From contig CANQTO010000015.1 of NCBI GenBank assembly GCA_947626785.1, forward strand, positions 1-54,799: a DNA stretch of 54,799 nucleotides. Direction: 5' to 3'. This DNA is from an uncultured Oscillospiraceae bacterium. Its GTDB lineage: Bacteria; Bacillota; Clostridia; Oscillospirales; Oscillospiraceae. Of the stretch, positions 25,610-33,294 are shown one piece after another. Positions within the stretch are counted from its first letter, which is position 1. The number at the start of each line of letters is the position of its first letter. The position numbers and the translations under genes are program-made. The notes under the pieces are model-generated. The model saw only the letters and a list, made by a program, of their open reading frames with translations. It had not been told where the DNA came from and made no database searches.

Positions 25610-27194
25610 TACAAAAAGTGAAATTCAGCGGCGCAGGACCTTCGCCATCATCTCCCACCCTGACGCGGGCAAGACGACGCTGACTGAGAAGCTGCTGCTC
25701 TACGGCGGAGCCATCCAGACCGCAGGCTCGGTGAAGGGCAAGGCCACGGCCCGCCACGCGGTGTCCGACTGGATGGAGCTGGAGAAGCAGCGGGGCATTT
25801 CCATCACCTCCTCGGTGATGCAGTTCGAGTACGAGGGCTACTGCATCAACATTCTGGACACCCCCGGGCACCAGGACTTCTCCGAGGATACCTACCGTAC
25901 CCTGATGGCGGCAGACTCCGCCGTTATGGTCATCGACGCGGCCAAGGGCATCGAGCCCCAGACCCGCAAGCTCTTCAAGATCTGCGCCATGCGCCATATC
26001 CCCATCTTCACCTTCATCAACAAGCTGGACCGGGAGGCCCGGAGCCCCTATGAGCTGATGGAGGAGCTGGAGAACGAATTCGGCATCGGCACTTACCCTA
26101 TGAACTGGCCCATCGGCTGCGGCCAGGAATTCAAGGGCGTGTACGACCGGGAGAAGGGGGCCATCCTGGCCTTCTCTGAGTTCCACCGGGGCCAGAGCCG
26201 CATCCGCGCCATCGAGTGCCGGCCGGATGAGACGGAGAAGCTGGACGAGCTCATCGGCCCCAAGCTCCGTCAGACCCTGGCCGACGATATCGAGCTGCTG
26301 GACGGGGCGGGCTATGACTTCGACCTGGGGCTTGTCCGGGAGGGGAGCCTGAGCCCGGTGTTCTTCGGCTCGGCGCTGAACAATTTCGGCGTGGAGCCCT
26401 TCCTGGAGAGCTTTTTGAAAATGACCATGCCGCCTCTGCCCCGGCGCTCCGGGGAGGAGACGGTGGACCCCTTTGACGAGGGCTTTTCCGCATTCGTCTT
26501 CAAGATCCAGGCCAACATGAACAAGGCCCACCGGGACCGGATCGCCTTTATGCGCATCTGCTCCGGGAAGTTCGAGCGGGACAAGGAGTATTATCACGTG
26601 CAGGGCGGCAAGGCCTTGCGCCTGGCCCAGCCCCAGCAGCTGATGGCCCAGGAGCGGGCCGTCATCGACGAGGCCTACGCCGGGGACATCATCGGCGTGT
26701 TTGACCCGGGCATCTTCTCCATCGGGGACACCATCTGTGAGAAGGGGAAGAACCTGTGCTTTGAGGGTATCCCCACCTTCGCACCGGAGCACTTCGCCTC
26801 GGTGGAGCGGGTGGACACCATGAAGCGCAAGCAGTTTGAAAAGGGCATTTTGCAGATCGCCCAGGAGGGCGCCATCCAGATCTTCCACGAGCCGAACACC
26901 GGCGTGGAGGAGGTCATCGTGGGCGTAGTGGGCGTGCTGCAATTCGAGGTGCTGGAGTACCGGCTGAAAACCGAGTACGGGGTGGATATCCGCCGCCGGG
27001 CCATGCCCTTTGAATTGCTGCGCTGGGTGGAGAACGAGGATCTGGACATCCGGAGCCTCAACCTGACCAGCGACACCAAGTGGGTGCAGGACTTTAAGGG
27101 CAACGATCTGCTGCTTTTCACCTCCCCCTGGTGCGTCAATTGGGCTCTGCAAAAGAATGAAGGCCTGCGTCTGCGGGAATTCAACCGGGATTAA
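25602..27194 (+). CDS. prfC: Peptide chain release factor 3
   Basis: A 530-residue translational GTPase of the RF3 type. G1 is SHPDAGKTTLTEKLLLYGGAIQ, then VKGKATARHAVSDWMELEKQRGISITSSVMQF (switch I), G3 DTPGHQDFSEDTYRTL, and G4 NKLDREARSPYELMEEL. The RF3-specific middle and C-terminal domains follow, including VGVVGVLQFEVLEYRLKTEYGVDI. RF3 recycles RF1/RF2 from ribosomes after termination. AGAGGA precedes the ATG. The following cyclodeaminase-like gene begins 10 bases after the stop, with its ribosome binding site overlapping that stop. Confidence 0.97.
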   Translation: MSDTKSEIQRRRTFAIISHPDAGKTTLTEKLLLYGGAIQTAGSVKGKATARHAVSDWMELEKQRGISITSSVMQFEYEGYCINILDTPGHQDFSEDTYRTLMAADSAVMVIDAAKGIEPQTRKLFKICAMRHIPIFTFINKLDREARSPYELMEELENEFGIGTYPMNWPIGCGQEFKGVYDREKGAILAFSEFHRGQSRIRAIECRPDETEKLDELIGPKLRQTLADDIELLDGAGYDFDLGLVREGSLSPVFFGSALNNFGVEPFLESFLKMTMPPLPRRSGEETVDPFDEGFSAFVFKIQANMNKAHRDRIAFMRICSGKFERDKEYYHVQGGKALRLAQPQQLMAQERAVIDEAYAGDIIGVFDPGIFSIGDTICEKGKNLCFEGIPTFAPEHFASVERVDTMKRKQFEKGILQIAQEGAIQIFHEPNTGVEEVIVGVVGVLQFEVLEYRLKTEYGVDIRRRAMPFELLRWVENEDLDIRSLNLTSDTKWVQDFKGNDLLLFTSPWCVNWALQKNEGLRLREFNRD

Positions 27195-27204
27195 GGAGGA
27201 AATC

Positions 27205-27804
27205 ATGGCGGATAAAATTCTGATCGAGATCTACAAGACCAAAGCTCCGGACGAGCTGACCAAGCTCCTAGCCGATCCGGACAGCCGGTTGGAGACCGGA
27301 AGCGCGGCGGCCCTGTCCGCCGCTCTGGCCTCGGCGCTGCTGTGCCGGGCCGCGGCCTTGACTAAGGCGGCGGGCCTGGGCGGCGAGAGGGGAGAGTATA
27401 TCGCCCGCAACGCCGAGATCCTGCGCAACTACATGGTGCAGCTCATCGACGAGGATGTAAAGTGCCGCGGGCCCCTGCGCCGGGCAGTCAAGGAGGAAAA
27501 GGCGCAGGAGATCGAGGCGGCCATGCGCCCGGCGGTGGCCATCTGCGAGGAGATCGTCAACATGATGGGCAAGTGCCTGGAGCTGATAGTGGAGCTGTGC
27601 GGCTTCTGCCCGGAGGAGGCAAAGCACTACGCCCTCTCCTCGGCAGAGCTCGCTCTGGGGGCGGCCAAATCCGCTGTGCCCTATATCCTGAACATGGCCT
27701 CCAAGAGCAGCGAGGACACCTACCGCTATGTCACCCGCCGGGAAAATGAGCTCACTATGGCCCAGTATGAGGAGCTGTACCGGCAGATCAAAGGCGAAAA
27801 CTGA
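27205..27804 (+). CDS. Cyclodeaminase/cyclohydrolase (FTCD_C/FchA-like) family protein
   Basis: A 199-residue, mostly helical protein. An Ala-rich N-terminal segment (ETGSAAALSAALASALLCRAAALTKAAG) corresponds to the GGGS-type helix start of formiminotetrahydrofolate cyclodeaminases. EEKAQEIEAAMRPAVAICEEIVNMMGKCLELIVELCGFCPEEAKHYALSSAELALGAAKSAV follows, the typical C-terminal bundle. Characterised relatives process 5-formimino-THF or methenyl-THF. The usual glycine-rich motif is replaced by GSAAA, so activity on folate is uncertain. An AAGGAGG site gives the start at 27205. It is co-transcribed with prfC and ends in a terminator. Confidence 0.75.
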   Translation: MADKILIEIYKTKAPDELTKLLADPDSRLETGSAAALSAALASALLCRAAALTKAAGLGGERGEYIARNAEILRNYMVQLIDEDVKCRGPLRRAVKEEKAQEIEAAMRPAVAICEEIVNMMGKCLELIVELCGFCPEEAKHYALSSAELALGAAKSAVPYILNMASKSSEDTYRYVTRRENELTMAQYEELYRQIKGEN

Positions 27805-27806
27805 GG

Positions 27807-27842
27807 AAAAGCTGTGCGGACCTTCGTTCGCACAGCTTTTTT
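27807..27842 (+). terminator. Terminator after the prfC operon
   Basis: AAAAGCTGTGCG (27807-27818) pairs perfectly with 27829-27840 and is followed by TT; six T residues lie at the stem end. Confidence 0.85.
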
Positions 27843-27863
27843 CCCGTTAAAGGCTGTCCGCGC

Positions 27864-27892
27864 TTGCGCTTTTTGGGCACTTCGTGTATAAT
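27864..27892 (+). promoter_or_regulatory. Promoter of the sirtuin-tagA-tmk operon
   Basis: TTGCGC (27864-27869), 17 bases, TATAAT (27887-27892). Confidence 0.75.
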
Positions 27893-27930
27893 ATATTAAT
27901 AATATTTTTTCGGCGGGAGGAGATGGACCC

Positions 27931-28647
27931 ATGGACAGCGCTATTCTTACCCTGAAGGAGTGGGTCGCCCAGAGCGACAATATCGTGTTTTTCGGCGGGG
28001 CCGGGGTCAGCACCGAGAGCGGCATCCCGGATTTTCGCAGTGTGGACGGGCTGTACAATCAGAAATGGAAGTACCCCCCGGAGACGATCCTAAGCCGGAG
28101 CTTCTTTGACAAGAACCCGGAGGAGTATTACCGCTTCCACCGGGAAAAGCTGGTGATCGACGGGGTCAAGCCCAACCGGGCCCATCTGCGCCTGGCGGAG
28201 CTGGAGGCTGAGGGAAAGCTCCGGGCGGTAGTCACCCAGAATATCGACGGGCTGCACCAGGCCGCCGGCAGCAAGAAGGTGCTGGAGCTGCACGGCAGCA
28301 TCCTGCGGGCCTATTGCTCCCGCTGCCGCAAGCCCTATCCGGCGGATGTCATCAATTACGGCCAGGGCGTGCCCCGCTGCGGCTGCGGCGGTGTGATCCG
28401 GCCCGACATCGTCCTGTATGAGGAGCCTCTGGATCAGGACATTTTGAGAGAGGCCATCGACTGCATCCGGAAGGCCGAGGTGCTCATCGTCGGCGGCACG
28501 TCTCTAAACGTCTACCCGGCGGCTGGCCTCATCAACTATTACCGGGGACATAAGCTGGCCCTGGTCAACCTGAGCGCCACGCCCTATGACGGCTATGCGG
28601 ACCTGGTGATCCACGAGAAGATCGGCCAGGTGTTCAGCCAGATATGA
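27931..28647 (+). CDS. cobB: NAD-dependent protein deacylase, Sir2 family
   Basis: A 238-residue sirtuin with FFGGAGVSTESGIPDFRS (NAD-binding loop), TQNIDGLHQAAG, the catalytic His in LELHGSI, a structural zinc site (CSRC at about 130 and CGCGG near 150), GGVIRPDIVLYEE, and VGGTSLNVYPAAGLI near the end. It removes acyl groups from lysines using NAD. GGGAGGAG lies about 10 bases before the ATG. The stop overlaps the next start by 4 bases (ATGA), so the following transferase-like gene is translationally coupled. Confidence 0.95.
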   Translation: MDSAILTLKEWVAQSDNIVFFGGAGVSTESGIPDFRSVDGLYNQKWKYPPETILSRSFFDKNPEEYYRFHREKLVIDGVKPNRAHLRLAELEAEGKLRAVVTQNIDGLHQAAGSKKVLELHGSILRAYCSRCRKPYPADVINYGQGVPRCGCGGVIRPDIVLYEEPLDQDILREAIDCIRKAEVLIVGGTSLNVYPAAGLINYYRGHKLALVNLSATPYDGYADLVIHEKIGQVFSQI

Positions 28648-29369
28648 ATACGACGGAGGTGTTGGGCTTCCGCTTTGTCAGCTCCGATATTTTGGAGGCC
28701 GTGGAGGACGGAATGCGGGCTATGGACCGGCATGAACCGGCCTACATCGTCGCCATGGACTCGGAGAAGCTGCTGGAGGCCCGGAAGAACAAACGCCTGG
28801 AGGCGGCTGTCCGGGGGGCGGAGCTCCTGCTGCCGGAGGGCAGCGGCATCCTGTACGCCTCCCACATCCAGGGCCTGCCTCTGCCCCGGCGCATCAGCGC
28901 CATGGACTACGCCTCCGCGCTCATGGCCCGCATGAGCGAGAAGGGCCGGAAGGTGGTGCTCATAGCCCAGGAAGGCCAGGCGGCCGCTCTGGCGGCGGAA
29001 AAGCTCAAGAGCCGCTATCCGGGCATTTTTGCCGCCGCCTTTCTCCGGGGTGACTATGACAGCACCTGGGAGCTGCTGGACGCGGTGAATGCCTTTGAGC
29101 CGGAGCTGCTGCTGGTGGGCTTTGGCTCGCCCAAGCAGGAGCTCTGGATGCAGCGCTACCGGGAGTATCTCCGGACCGGGCTCATGCTGGGCTTCGGGAA
29201 AGAGATGCCCGTTTTGGCGGGCCTTGTCCCGCCGGTCCCTCAAAAATGGCGGGAGGGCGGCACTGAGTGGGTCTACCGGATGCTCAAGGAGCCCCAGGGC
29301 CTGCTGCGCACGGCGAAAAATTCCGGTGTGCTGCTGGCCGCGGTGAGGCGGCGCCTATTTGGATCATAA
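28644..29369 (+). CDS. Divergent WecG/TagA/CpsF-family glycosyltransferase-like protein
   Basis: A 241-residue protein with the family fold markers: an ARKNKRLEAAVRGAELLLPEG block, LLVGFGSPKQELWMQRYRE (conserved GxGxPxQE), and a C-terminal WREGGTEWVYRMLKEPQGLLR like the family's R-R-x-G-x-E-W-x-Y-R-L end. The normal PDG is PEG (Glu at 65), the usual Thr near 37 is Ala, and the usual GVGGxFD is GFGKEMP. In the TagA structure from Thermoanaerobacter italicus, Thr37 and Asp65 are described as active-site residues. This one may use a different sugar or be inactive. It overlaps the sirtuin stop and lies upstream of tmk. Confidence 0.7.
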   Translation: MNTTEVLGFRFVSSDILEAVEDGMRAMDRHEPAYIVAMDSEKLLEARKNKRLEAAVRGAELLLPEGSGILYASHIQGLPLPRRISAMDYASALMARMSEKGRKVVLIAQEGQAAALAAEKLKSRYPGIFAAAFLRGDYDSTWELLDAVNAFEPELLLVGFGSPKQELWMQRYREYLRTGLMLGFGKEMPVLAGLVPPVPQKWREGGTEWVYRMLKEPQGLLRTAKNSGVLLAAVRRRLFGS

Positions 29370-29400
29370 GGCCGGAGAGGTCCGGCGGAACGGAGGCTGT

Positions 29401-30069
29401 ATGGCCCACGGAAAACTGATCGTCCTGGAGGGCATAGACGGCAGCGGGAAATCTTCCCAGTACCGCCGCCTGTGTCAGAGAATGGAACAGGACGGAATCG
29501 ACTATAATCATATTGTCTTTCCCCGCTATGAGCAGGAGAGCAGCGCGCTGATCCGGCTGTATCTGGCGGGCCGCTTCGGCCCGGACCCTGGGGATGTGAA
29601 CCCCTATGCGGCCTCCACCTTTTACGCGGTAGACCGCTTCGCCTCCTATCGGGAGGACTGGGGGCGGATCTATGAGGCGGGCGGTCTGATCCTCTCGGAC
29701 CGCTACACCACCTCCAACGCCGTCCACCAGGGCTCCAAGCTCCCGGAGGAGCAGCTGCCCGCCTTCTTTGAGTGGCTGTCCGATCTGGAGTACGGCAAGA
29801 TGGGCCTTCCTGAGCCGGACCTGGTGATCTATCTGGATGTGGACCTGTCCACGGCCCTGGCCCGCATGCGCCGCCGTCAGAGCGAGAGCGGCGTGAGGGC
29901 GGATATCCACGAGAAGAACGCCGCCTATCTGGAGCGCTGCCTCCGGACGGCGGATAAGGCGGCAGACTACTACGGCTGGCTCCGCATCCCCTTCCGGAAA
30001 AATGGCGCGGAGCGGGATGTGGACGAAAAGAACGCCCAGATCTATCAATTGCTGCTGGAGCATCTGTAA
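29401..30069 (+). CDS. tmk: Thymidylate kinase
   Basis: A 222-residue P-loop kinase. MAHGKLIVLEGIDGSGKSSQ holds the P-loop, FPRY.ES follows, then STFYAVDRFASYREDWGRI (the DR(Y/F/H) motif), ILSDRYTTSNAVHQGSKL, and PDLVIYLDVDLSTALARMRRR in the lid area. It phosphorylates dTMP to dTDP. CGGAGG lies 5 bases before ATG 29401; an in-frame ATG at 29359 would add 14 residues that overlap the previous gene and lack similarity. It is the last gene of the operon. Confidence 0.9.
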   Translation: MAHGKLIVLEGIDGSGKSSQYRRLCQRMEQDGIDYNHIVFPRYEQESSALIRLYLAGRFGPDPGDVNPYAASTFYAVDRFASYREDWGRIYEAGGLILSDRYTTSNAVHQGSKLPEEQLPAFFEWLSDLEYGKMGLPEPDLVIYLDVDLSTALARMRRRQSESGVRADIHEKNAAYLERCLRTADKAADYYGWLRIPFRKNGAERDVDEKNAQIYQLLLEHL

Positions 30070-30103
30070 AGGGAACATTTTCCGGCGCTGAGCGTCTGAA
30101 AAA

Positions 30104-30131
30104 TGAAAAAAGGGGCTTCCGCAGAAGCCCC
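30104..30131 (-). terminator. Terminator of the Gly/Cys-rich gene
   Basis: GGGGCTTC (30112-30119) pairs with 30124-30131; on the minus strand it is followed by a run of T residues (30104-30111 complement). Confidence 0.8.
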
Positions 30132-30142
30132 GCTCTGTGAGA

Positions 30143-30295
30143 TCAGCAGCCGCAGCCGTTGTTGCTGCCGCAGCCGCAGCCATTGTTGCAGCCGTTGTCG
30201 CATCCGCAGCCACAGCCGCAGCCGTTGTTGCCGCAGCCGAAGATGAGGATGATCAGGATGACGATCCAGAGAGTGCTGTTGTTGCCGTAAAACAT
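30143..30295 (-). CDS. 50-residue Gly/Cys/Asn-rich single-helix protein
   Basis: A 50-residue protein: MFYGNNSTLWIVILIILIF, one hydrophobic helix, then a tail of GCGNN/GCGC repeats with 12 cysteines. GAAGGA sits 6-8 bases before the ATG, and a U-tailed terminator begins just after the stop, so it is a real transcription unit despite its size. Similar high-cysteine miniproteins in Firmicutes are often annotated as spore-coat or YjcZ-like, but no function is established. A longer in-frame start (30409) has no ribosome binding site. No clear sigma-A promoter was found upstream. Confidence 0.7.
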   Translation of the reverse strand: MFYGNNSTLWIVILIILIFGCGNNGCGCGCGCDNGCNNGCGCGSNNGCGC

Positions 30296-30478
30296 AGTTT
30301 TCCTTCCCCGCGCTTTGTTATTGTTCCTTTGCCGCCCCGCGCGTAAAGGCGGGCCCAGGGCGCTTTCCAAAGTGTGGCTGGGCGGGGCTTTCCTCGCCGC
30401 TCGTGCCATCTTATGCGCCCGCCCCCGCCTCTGCTACTGTGCTTCTCCCACGGCAGGGAATTCCCAAGGAGGTCCCAT

Positions 30479-31831
30479 ATGGCTGGAGATTTGGATAAGA
30501 TCAATGCGATCTTCCGCGCTCACGATGAGAAAGCGGCTGAAAAGAAGACCCAGGAAGAGGCCGAAAAGGCCTCTCCCAAGGAGCCTGAGAAAAAGAAACG
30601 CGGCAAGGCCGCACCCGTCCGTGCTGTAGACAAGCTGCTGCTGGACGAGACTGGCCAGGAGGCCAGCAATTACACGGGCGACGCCACCTCGGAGCGGGAC
30701 TACCGCCCCGTGCGGCAGAGCCATGAATACCGCTCCGGCTGCCTGGGCGGGCTGATGTACGCGGTCTTTCTCATCTGCGTCAGTGTGGTGCTGGCCTGTA
30801 TGGCCTGGATGGCGGCCAGCGATATGCTGGCTCTGAACAAGGAGAGCTTCACGGCAAACGTGGTGCTGCCTATGGAGATCTTCTCCTCTGAGACGGTGGA
30901 TACGCTGGACGAGGACGGGAACAAGACCGGCACCGAGCGGATCACCCGGGCGGACATCTCCTACATGGCCGACCGGCTGAAGGAGGCCGGGCTCATCCAG
31001 TACAAGTGGCTGTTTGAGACCTTCTGCCGCTTCAACCACGGTGATGTGAAGGTGGACCCGGGCGAATATGAGCTCAAGTCCAGCTACGATTACCGGGCCT
31101 TGATCAACCATATGCGCTCCGGCTCCGATTCGGCCATTACGGTGGACGTGACCTTCCCCGAGGGCTTCAGCATGCACCAGATCTTCCAGCGCCTGGAGGA
31201 GGAGGGCGTGTGCGGCTATGAGGAGCTGGAGGAGTCCGCCGCCAACGACAAGTATAACTACAACTTCCTGGAGCGGGGAGAGACTGGCCTGGCCTCCGAC
31301 CTGGAGGGCTTCCTCTTCCCGGACACCTACCAGTTCTATCTGGATATGGAGCCCTCCAGCGCCATCAACAAGTTCCTGAACACCTTCTACAGCAAGCTGG
31401 ACACCGATATGATCAACCAGGCCCAGAACCTGGGCCTGAGCGTCCGTCAGGTGGTGACCATCGCCTCGCTGATCGAGAAGGAGGCAGCTGACGATTCAGA
31501 GCGGGCGATGATCGCCTCGGTCATCTACAACCGGCTCAACGCCGGTATGCCCCTGGGCATCGACGCCTCCATCCTCTATGTACACCCGGACCATGAGGGC
31601 GCGCCCACCGCGGAGATGCTGGAGGAGGACAGCCCCTACAATACCCGCCTCTACACCGGCCTGCCGCCTACGCCTATCTGCAGTCCGGGCATGGCCTCCA
31701 TCACGGCGGCGCTGAATCCGGAGAGCACGAACTACTATTACTACGCCCTGGACACCGCTACCGGCACGCACCAGTTCTTCAACAGCGCCGGAGAGCACGA
31801 GGCCTTCGTGGCCACTCAGAACTATGAGTGA
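30479..31831 (+). CDS. mltG: Endolytic transglycosylase MltG
   Basis: A 450-residue protein: a charged, Lys/Glu-rich cytoplasmic N terminus (1 to about 85), one membrane helix (about 89-113) and an extracytoplasmic YceG domain. The domain shows VTFPEGFSMHQIFQRLEEEGV, LEGFLFPDTYQFY, VVTIASLIEKEAADDSERAMIASVIYNRL with the catalytic Glu (about 330-333), and PYNTRLYTGLPPTPICSPGMASITAALNPEST. MltG cuts nascent glycan strands and helps set their length. AAGGAGG precedes the ATG. It ends 8 bases inside the next gene. Confidence 0.95.
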   Translation: MAGDLDKINAIFRAHDEKAAEKKTQEEAEKASPKEPEKKKRGKAAPVRAVDKLLLDETGQEASNYTGDATSERDYRPVRQSHEYRSGCLGGLMYAVFLICVSVVLACMAWMAASDMLALNKESFTANVVLPMEIFSSETVDTLDEDGNKTGTERITRADISYMADRLKEAGLIQYKWLFETFCRFNHGDVKVDPGEYELKSSYDYRALINHMRSGSDSAITVDVTFPEGFSMHQIFQRLEEEGVCGYEELEESAANDKYNYNFLERGETGLASDLEGFLFPDTYQFYLDMEPSSAINKFLNTFYSKLDTDMINQAQNLGLSVRQVVTIASLIEKEAADDSERAMIASVIYNRLNAGMPLGIDASILYVHPDHEGAPTAEMLEEDSPYNTRLYTGLPPTPICSPGMASITAALNPESTNYYYYALDTATGTHQFFNSAGEHEAFVATQNYE

Positions 31832-33026
31832 GAAGCCGGAGCTTCTGTCCCCGGCGGGGGACCTGGAGCGGCTGCATATGGCGCTTCTGTATGGGGCCGG
31901 CGCGGTCTATATCGCCGGGCGGGGCTTTGCCATGCGCTCCGCCGCGGCGAACTTCTCCGACGAGCAGCTGCTTCAGGGGGTCGCCGCGGCCCATGAGAAG
32001 GGCGCAAAGCTCTATGTGACCTGCAACACGCTGCCCAGGGAGGATGAGCTTGAGCTGCTGCCGGAATATCTGGCCTTCCTCCAGAAGGCCGGAGTGGATG
32101 GACTCATCGTGGCCGACCTGGGCGTGATGGGCCTGGCGAAGCGCTATGCGCCCCGGCTGCCGCTGCATGTGAGCACCCAGTTCGGCGTCACCAACAGCGC
32201 CTCCGCAAGCGCCCTCTATGAGCTGGGGGCGGACACGGTGGTGCTGGCCCGGGAGCTGCCTCTGGAGGAGATCAAAAAGATCCGGGCCAACACGCCCAAG
32301 GAGCTGCGCTTAGAGGCCTTTGTCCACGGCTCCATGTGCATCTCCTTCTCCGGGCGCTGCCTGCTGTCCAATTACATGACCGGCCGGGACGCCAACCGTG
32401 GCCAGTGCGCCCAGCCCTGCCGCTGGAAATACCACCTGGTAGAGGAAAAGCGGCCCGGGCAGTATTACGAGATCAGCGAGGACGGGGGCACCCATATCAT
32501 GAACGCCCAGGATCTGCGCATGATTGAGCATCTGCCTGAGCTCTTGGACGCGGGCGTGGGCAGTCTGAAGATCGAGGGGCGGATGAAATCCGCCTACTAC
32601 ACCGCCGTCGTCACCAACGCCTACCGGCAGGCTCTGGATGCCGCCTGGGAAGGGCGGGAGCTGGACTCCGTGTGGGTAGAGGAGACGGAAAAGGTGAGCC
32701 ACCGGCCCTACTGCACCGGCTTTTACATCGGCACGCCGGGGGAGCACTACAGCGGCGGCTATGAGTCCCAAGCGGATGTGGCGGCGGTGGTGGAGAGCTG
32801 CGACGGGGAGGGAAATGCCGTCTTGACCCAGCGCAGTAAGTTCTACGCGGGCGATACTCTGGAGCTCCTGTTGCCGGGGCGGCCGCCGGTCCCCGTCAAA
32901 GCAGAGAACATGACCGGCGCCGAGGGGGAACCTATTCAGGACACTCGCCGGGCCATGATGGAGATTCACCTGAAGCTGCCCGTCTGTGCGCCCCGCTACA
33001 GCGTTTTGCGGAAAAACCGGGCTTGA
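31824..33026 (+). CDS. U32-family peptidase-like protein (TrhP/RlhA type)
   Basis: A 400-residue protein beginning MSEKPELLSPAGDLERLHMAL with the U32 N terminus. LRLEAFVHGSMCISFSGRCLLSNYMTGRDANRGQCAQPCRWKY, with its conserved cysteines, is the hallmark of the U32 domain, and LKIEGRMKSAYYTAVVTNAYRQALD follows. Better known members are RNA-modification factors rather than peptidases: TrhP/YegQ acts in tRNA wobble uridine hydroxylation and RlhA on 23S rRNA. The short C-terminal domain with FYAGDTLELLLPG fits the TrhP side. The start overlaps the mltG stop, so the two are coupled. Confidence 0.85.
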   Translation: MSEKPELLSPAGDLERLHMALLYGAGAVYIAGRGFAMRSAAANFSDEQLLQGVAAAHEKGAKLYVTCNTLPREDELELLPEYLAFLQKAGVDGLIVADLGVMGLAKRYAPRLPLHVSTQFGVTNSASASALYELGADTVVLARELPLEEIKKIRANTPKELRLEAFVHGSMCISFSGRCLLSNYMTGRDANRGQCAQPCRWKYHLVEEKRPGQYYEISEDGGTHIMNAQDLRMIEHLPELLDAGVGSLKIEGRMKSAYYTAVVTNAYRQALDAAWEGRELDSVWVEETEKVSHRPYCTGFYIGTPGEHYSGGYESQADVAAVVESCDGEGNAVLTQRSKFYAGDTLELLLPGRPPVPVKAENMTGAEGEPIQDTRRAMMEIHLKLPVCAPRYSVLRKNRA

Positions 33027-33050
33027 CAAAACGGGCGCGTATGGTAGAAT
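33023..33050 (+). promoter_or_regulatory. Promoter of the alaS T-box transcript
   Basis: TTGACA (33023-33028), 16 bases, TAGAAT (33045-33050). The -35 overlaps the stop codon of the U32 gene. Confidence 0.8.
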
Positions 33051-33056
33051 AAAGCC

Positions 33057-33284
33057 AATTTCATATACAATTGGCGTTGACGAAAAGAGCCGGAGCAAGG
33101 CGTTTCAGAGAGGGGCCGGGCGCTGCGAGACCCTAACTCCTATGCCGGCAGCCGTTTCCGAGCCCTCCCGGGAGACCGGGACGCAGGCCTGCGTTATCGG
33201 GCGTTGAGAAGCCGCCTCGGCGGCAAATCAGGGTGGTACCGCGAATCGACCTTCGCCCCTGTTCAGGGGCGAAGGCTATTTTTT
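33057..33284 (+). ncRNA. T-box leader controlling alaS
   Basis: The 14-base T-box core AGGGTGGTACCGCG lies at 33230-33243. An 11-bp terminator (33250-33260 with 33265-33275) and a U-run (33277-33284) follow directly, then the alaS ribosome binding site. Stem I contains AGAGAG and GCTGCGAGA, and GCA/GCC triplets (33148-33153 area) suit an alanine specifier, although I could not fix the specifier by eye. Confidence 0.92.
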
Positions 33285-33294
33285 GGAGGAAGAG

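Noticed and set aside
30137-30346. Alanine-rich plus-strand frame
   Set aside because: It is the complement of the GCGC/NNGC repeats of the Cys-rich gene.
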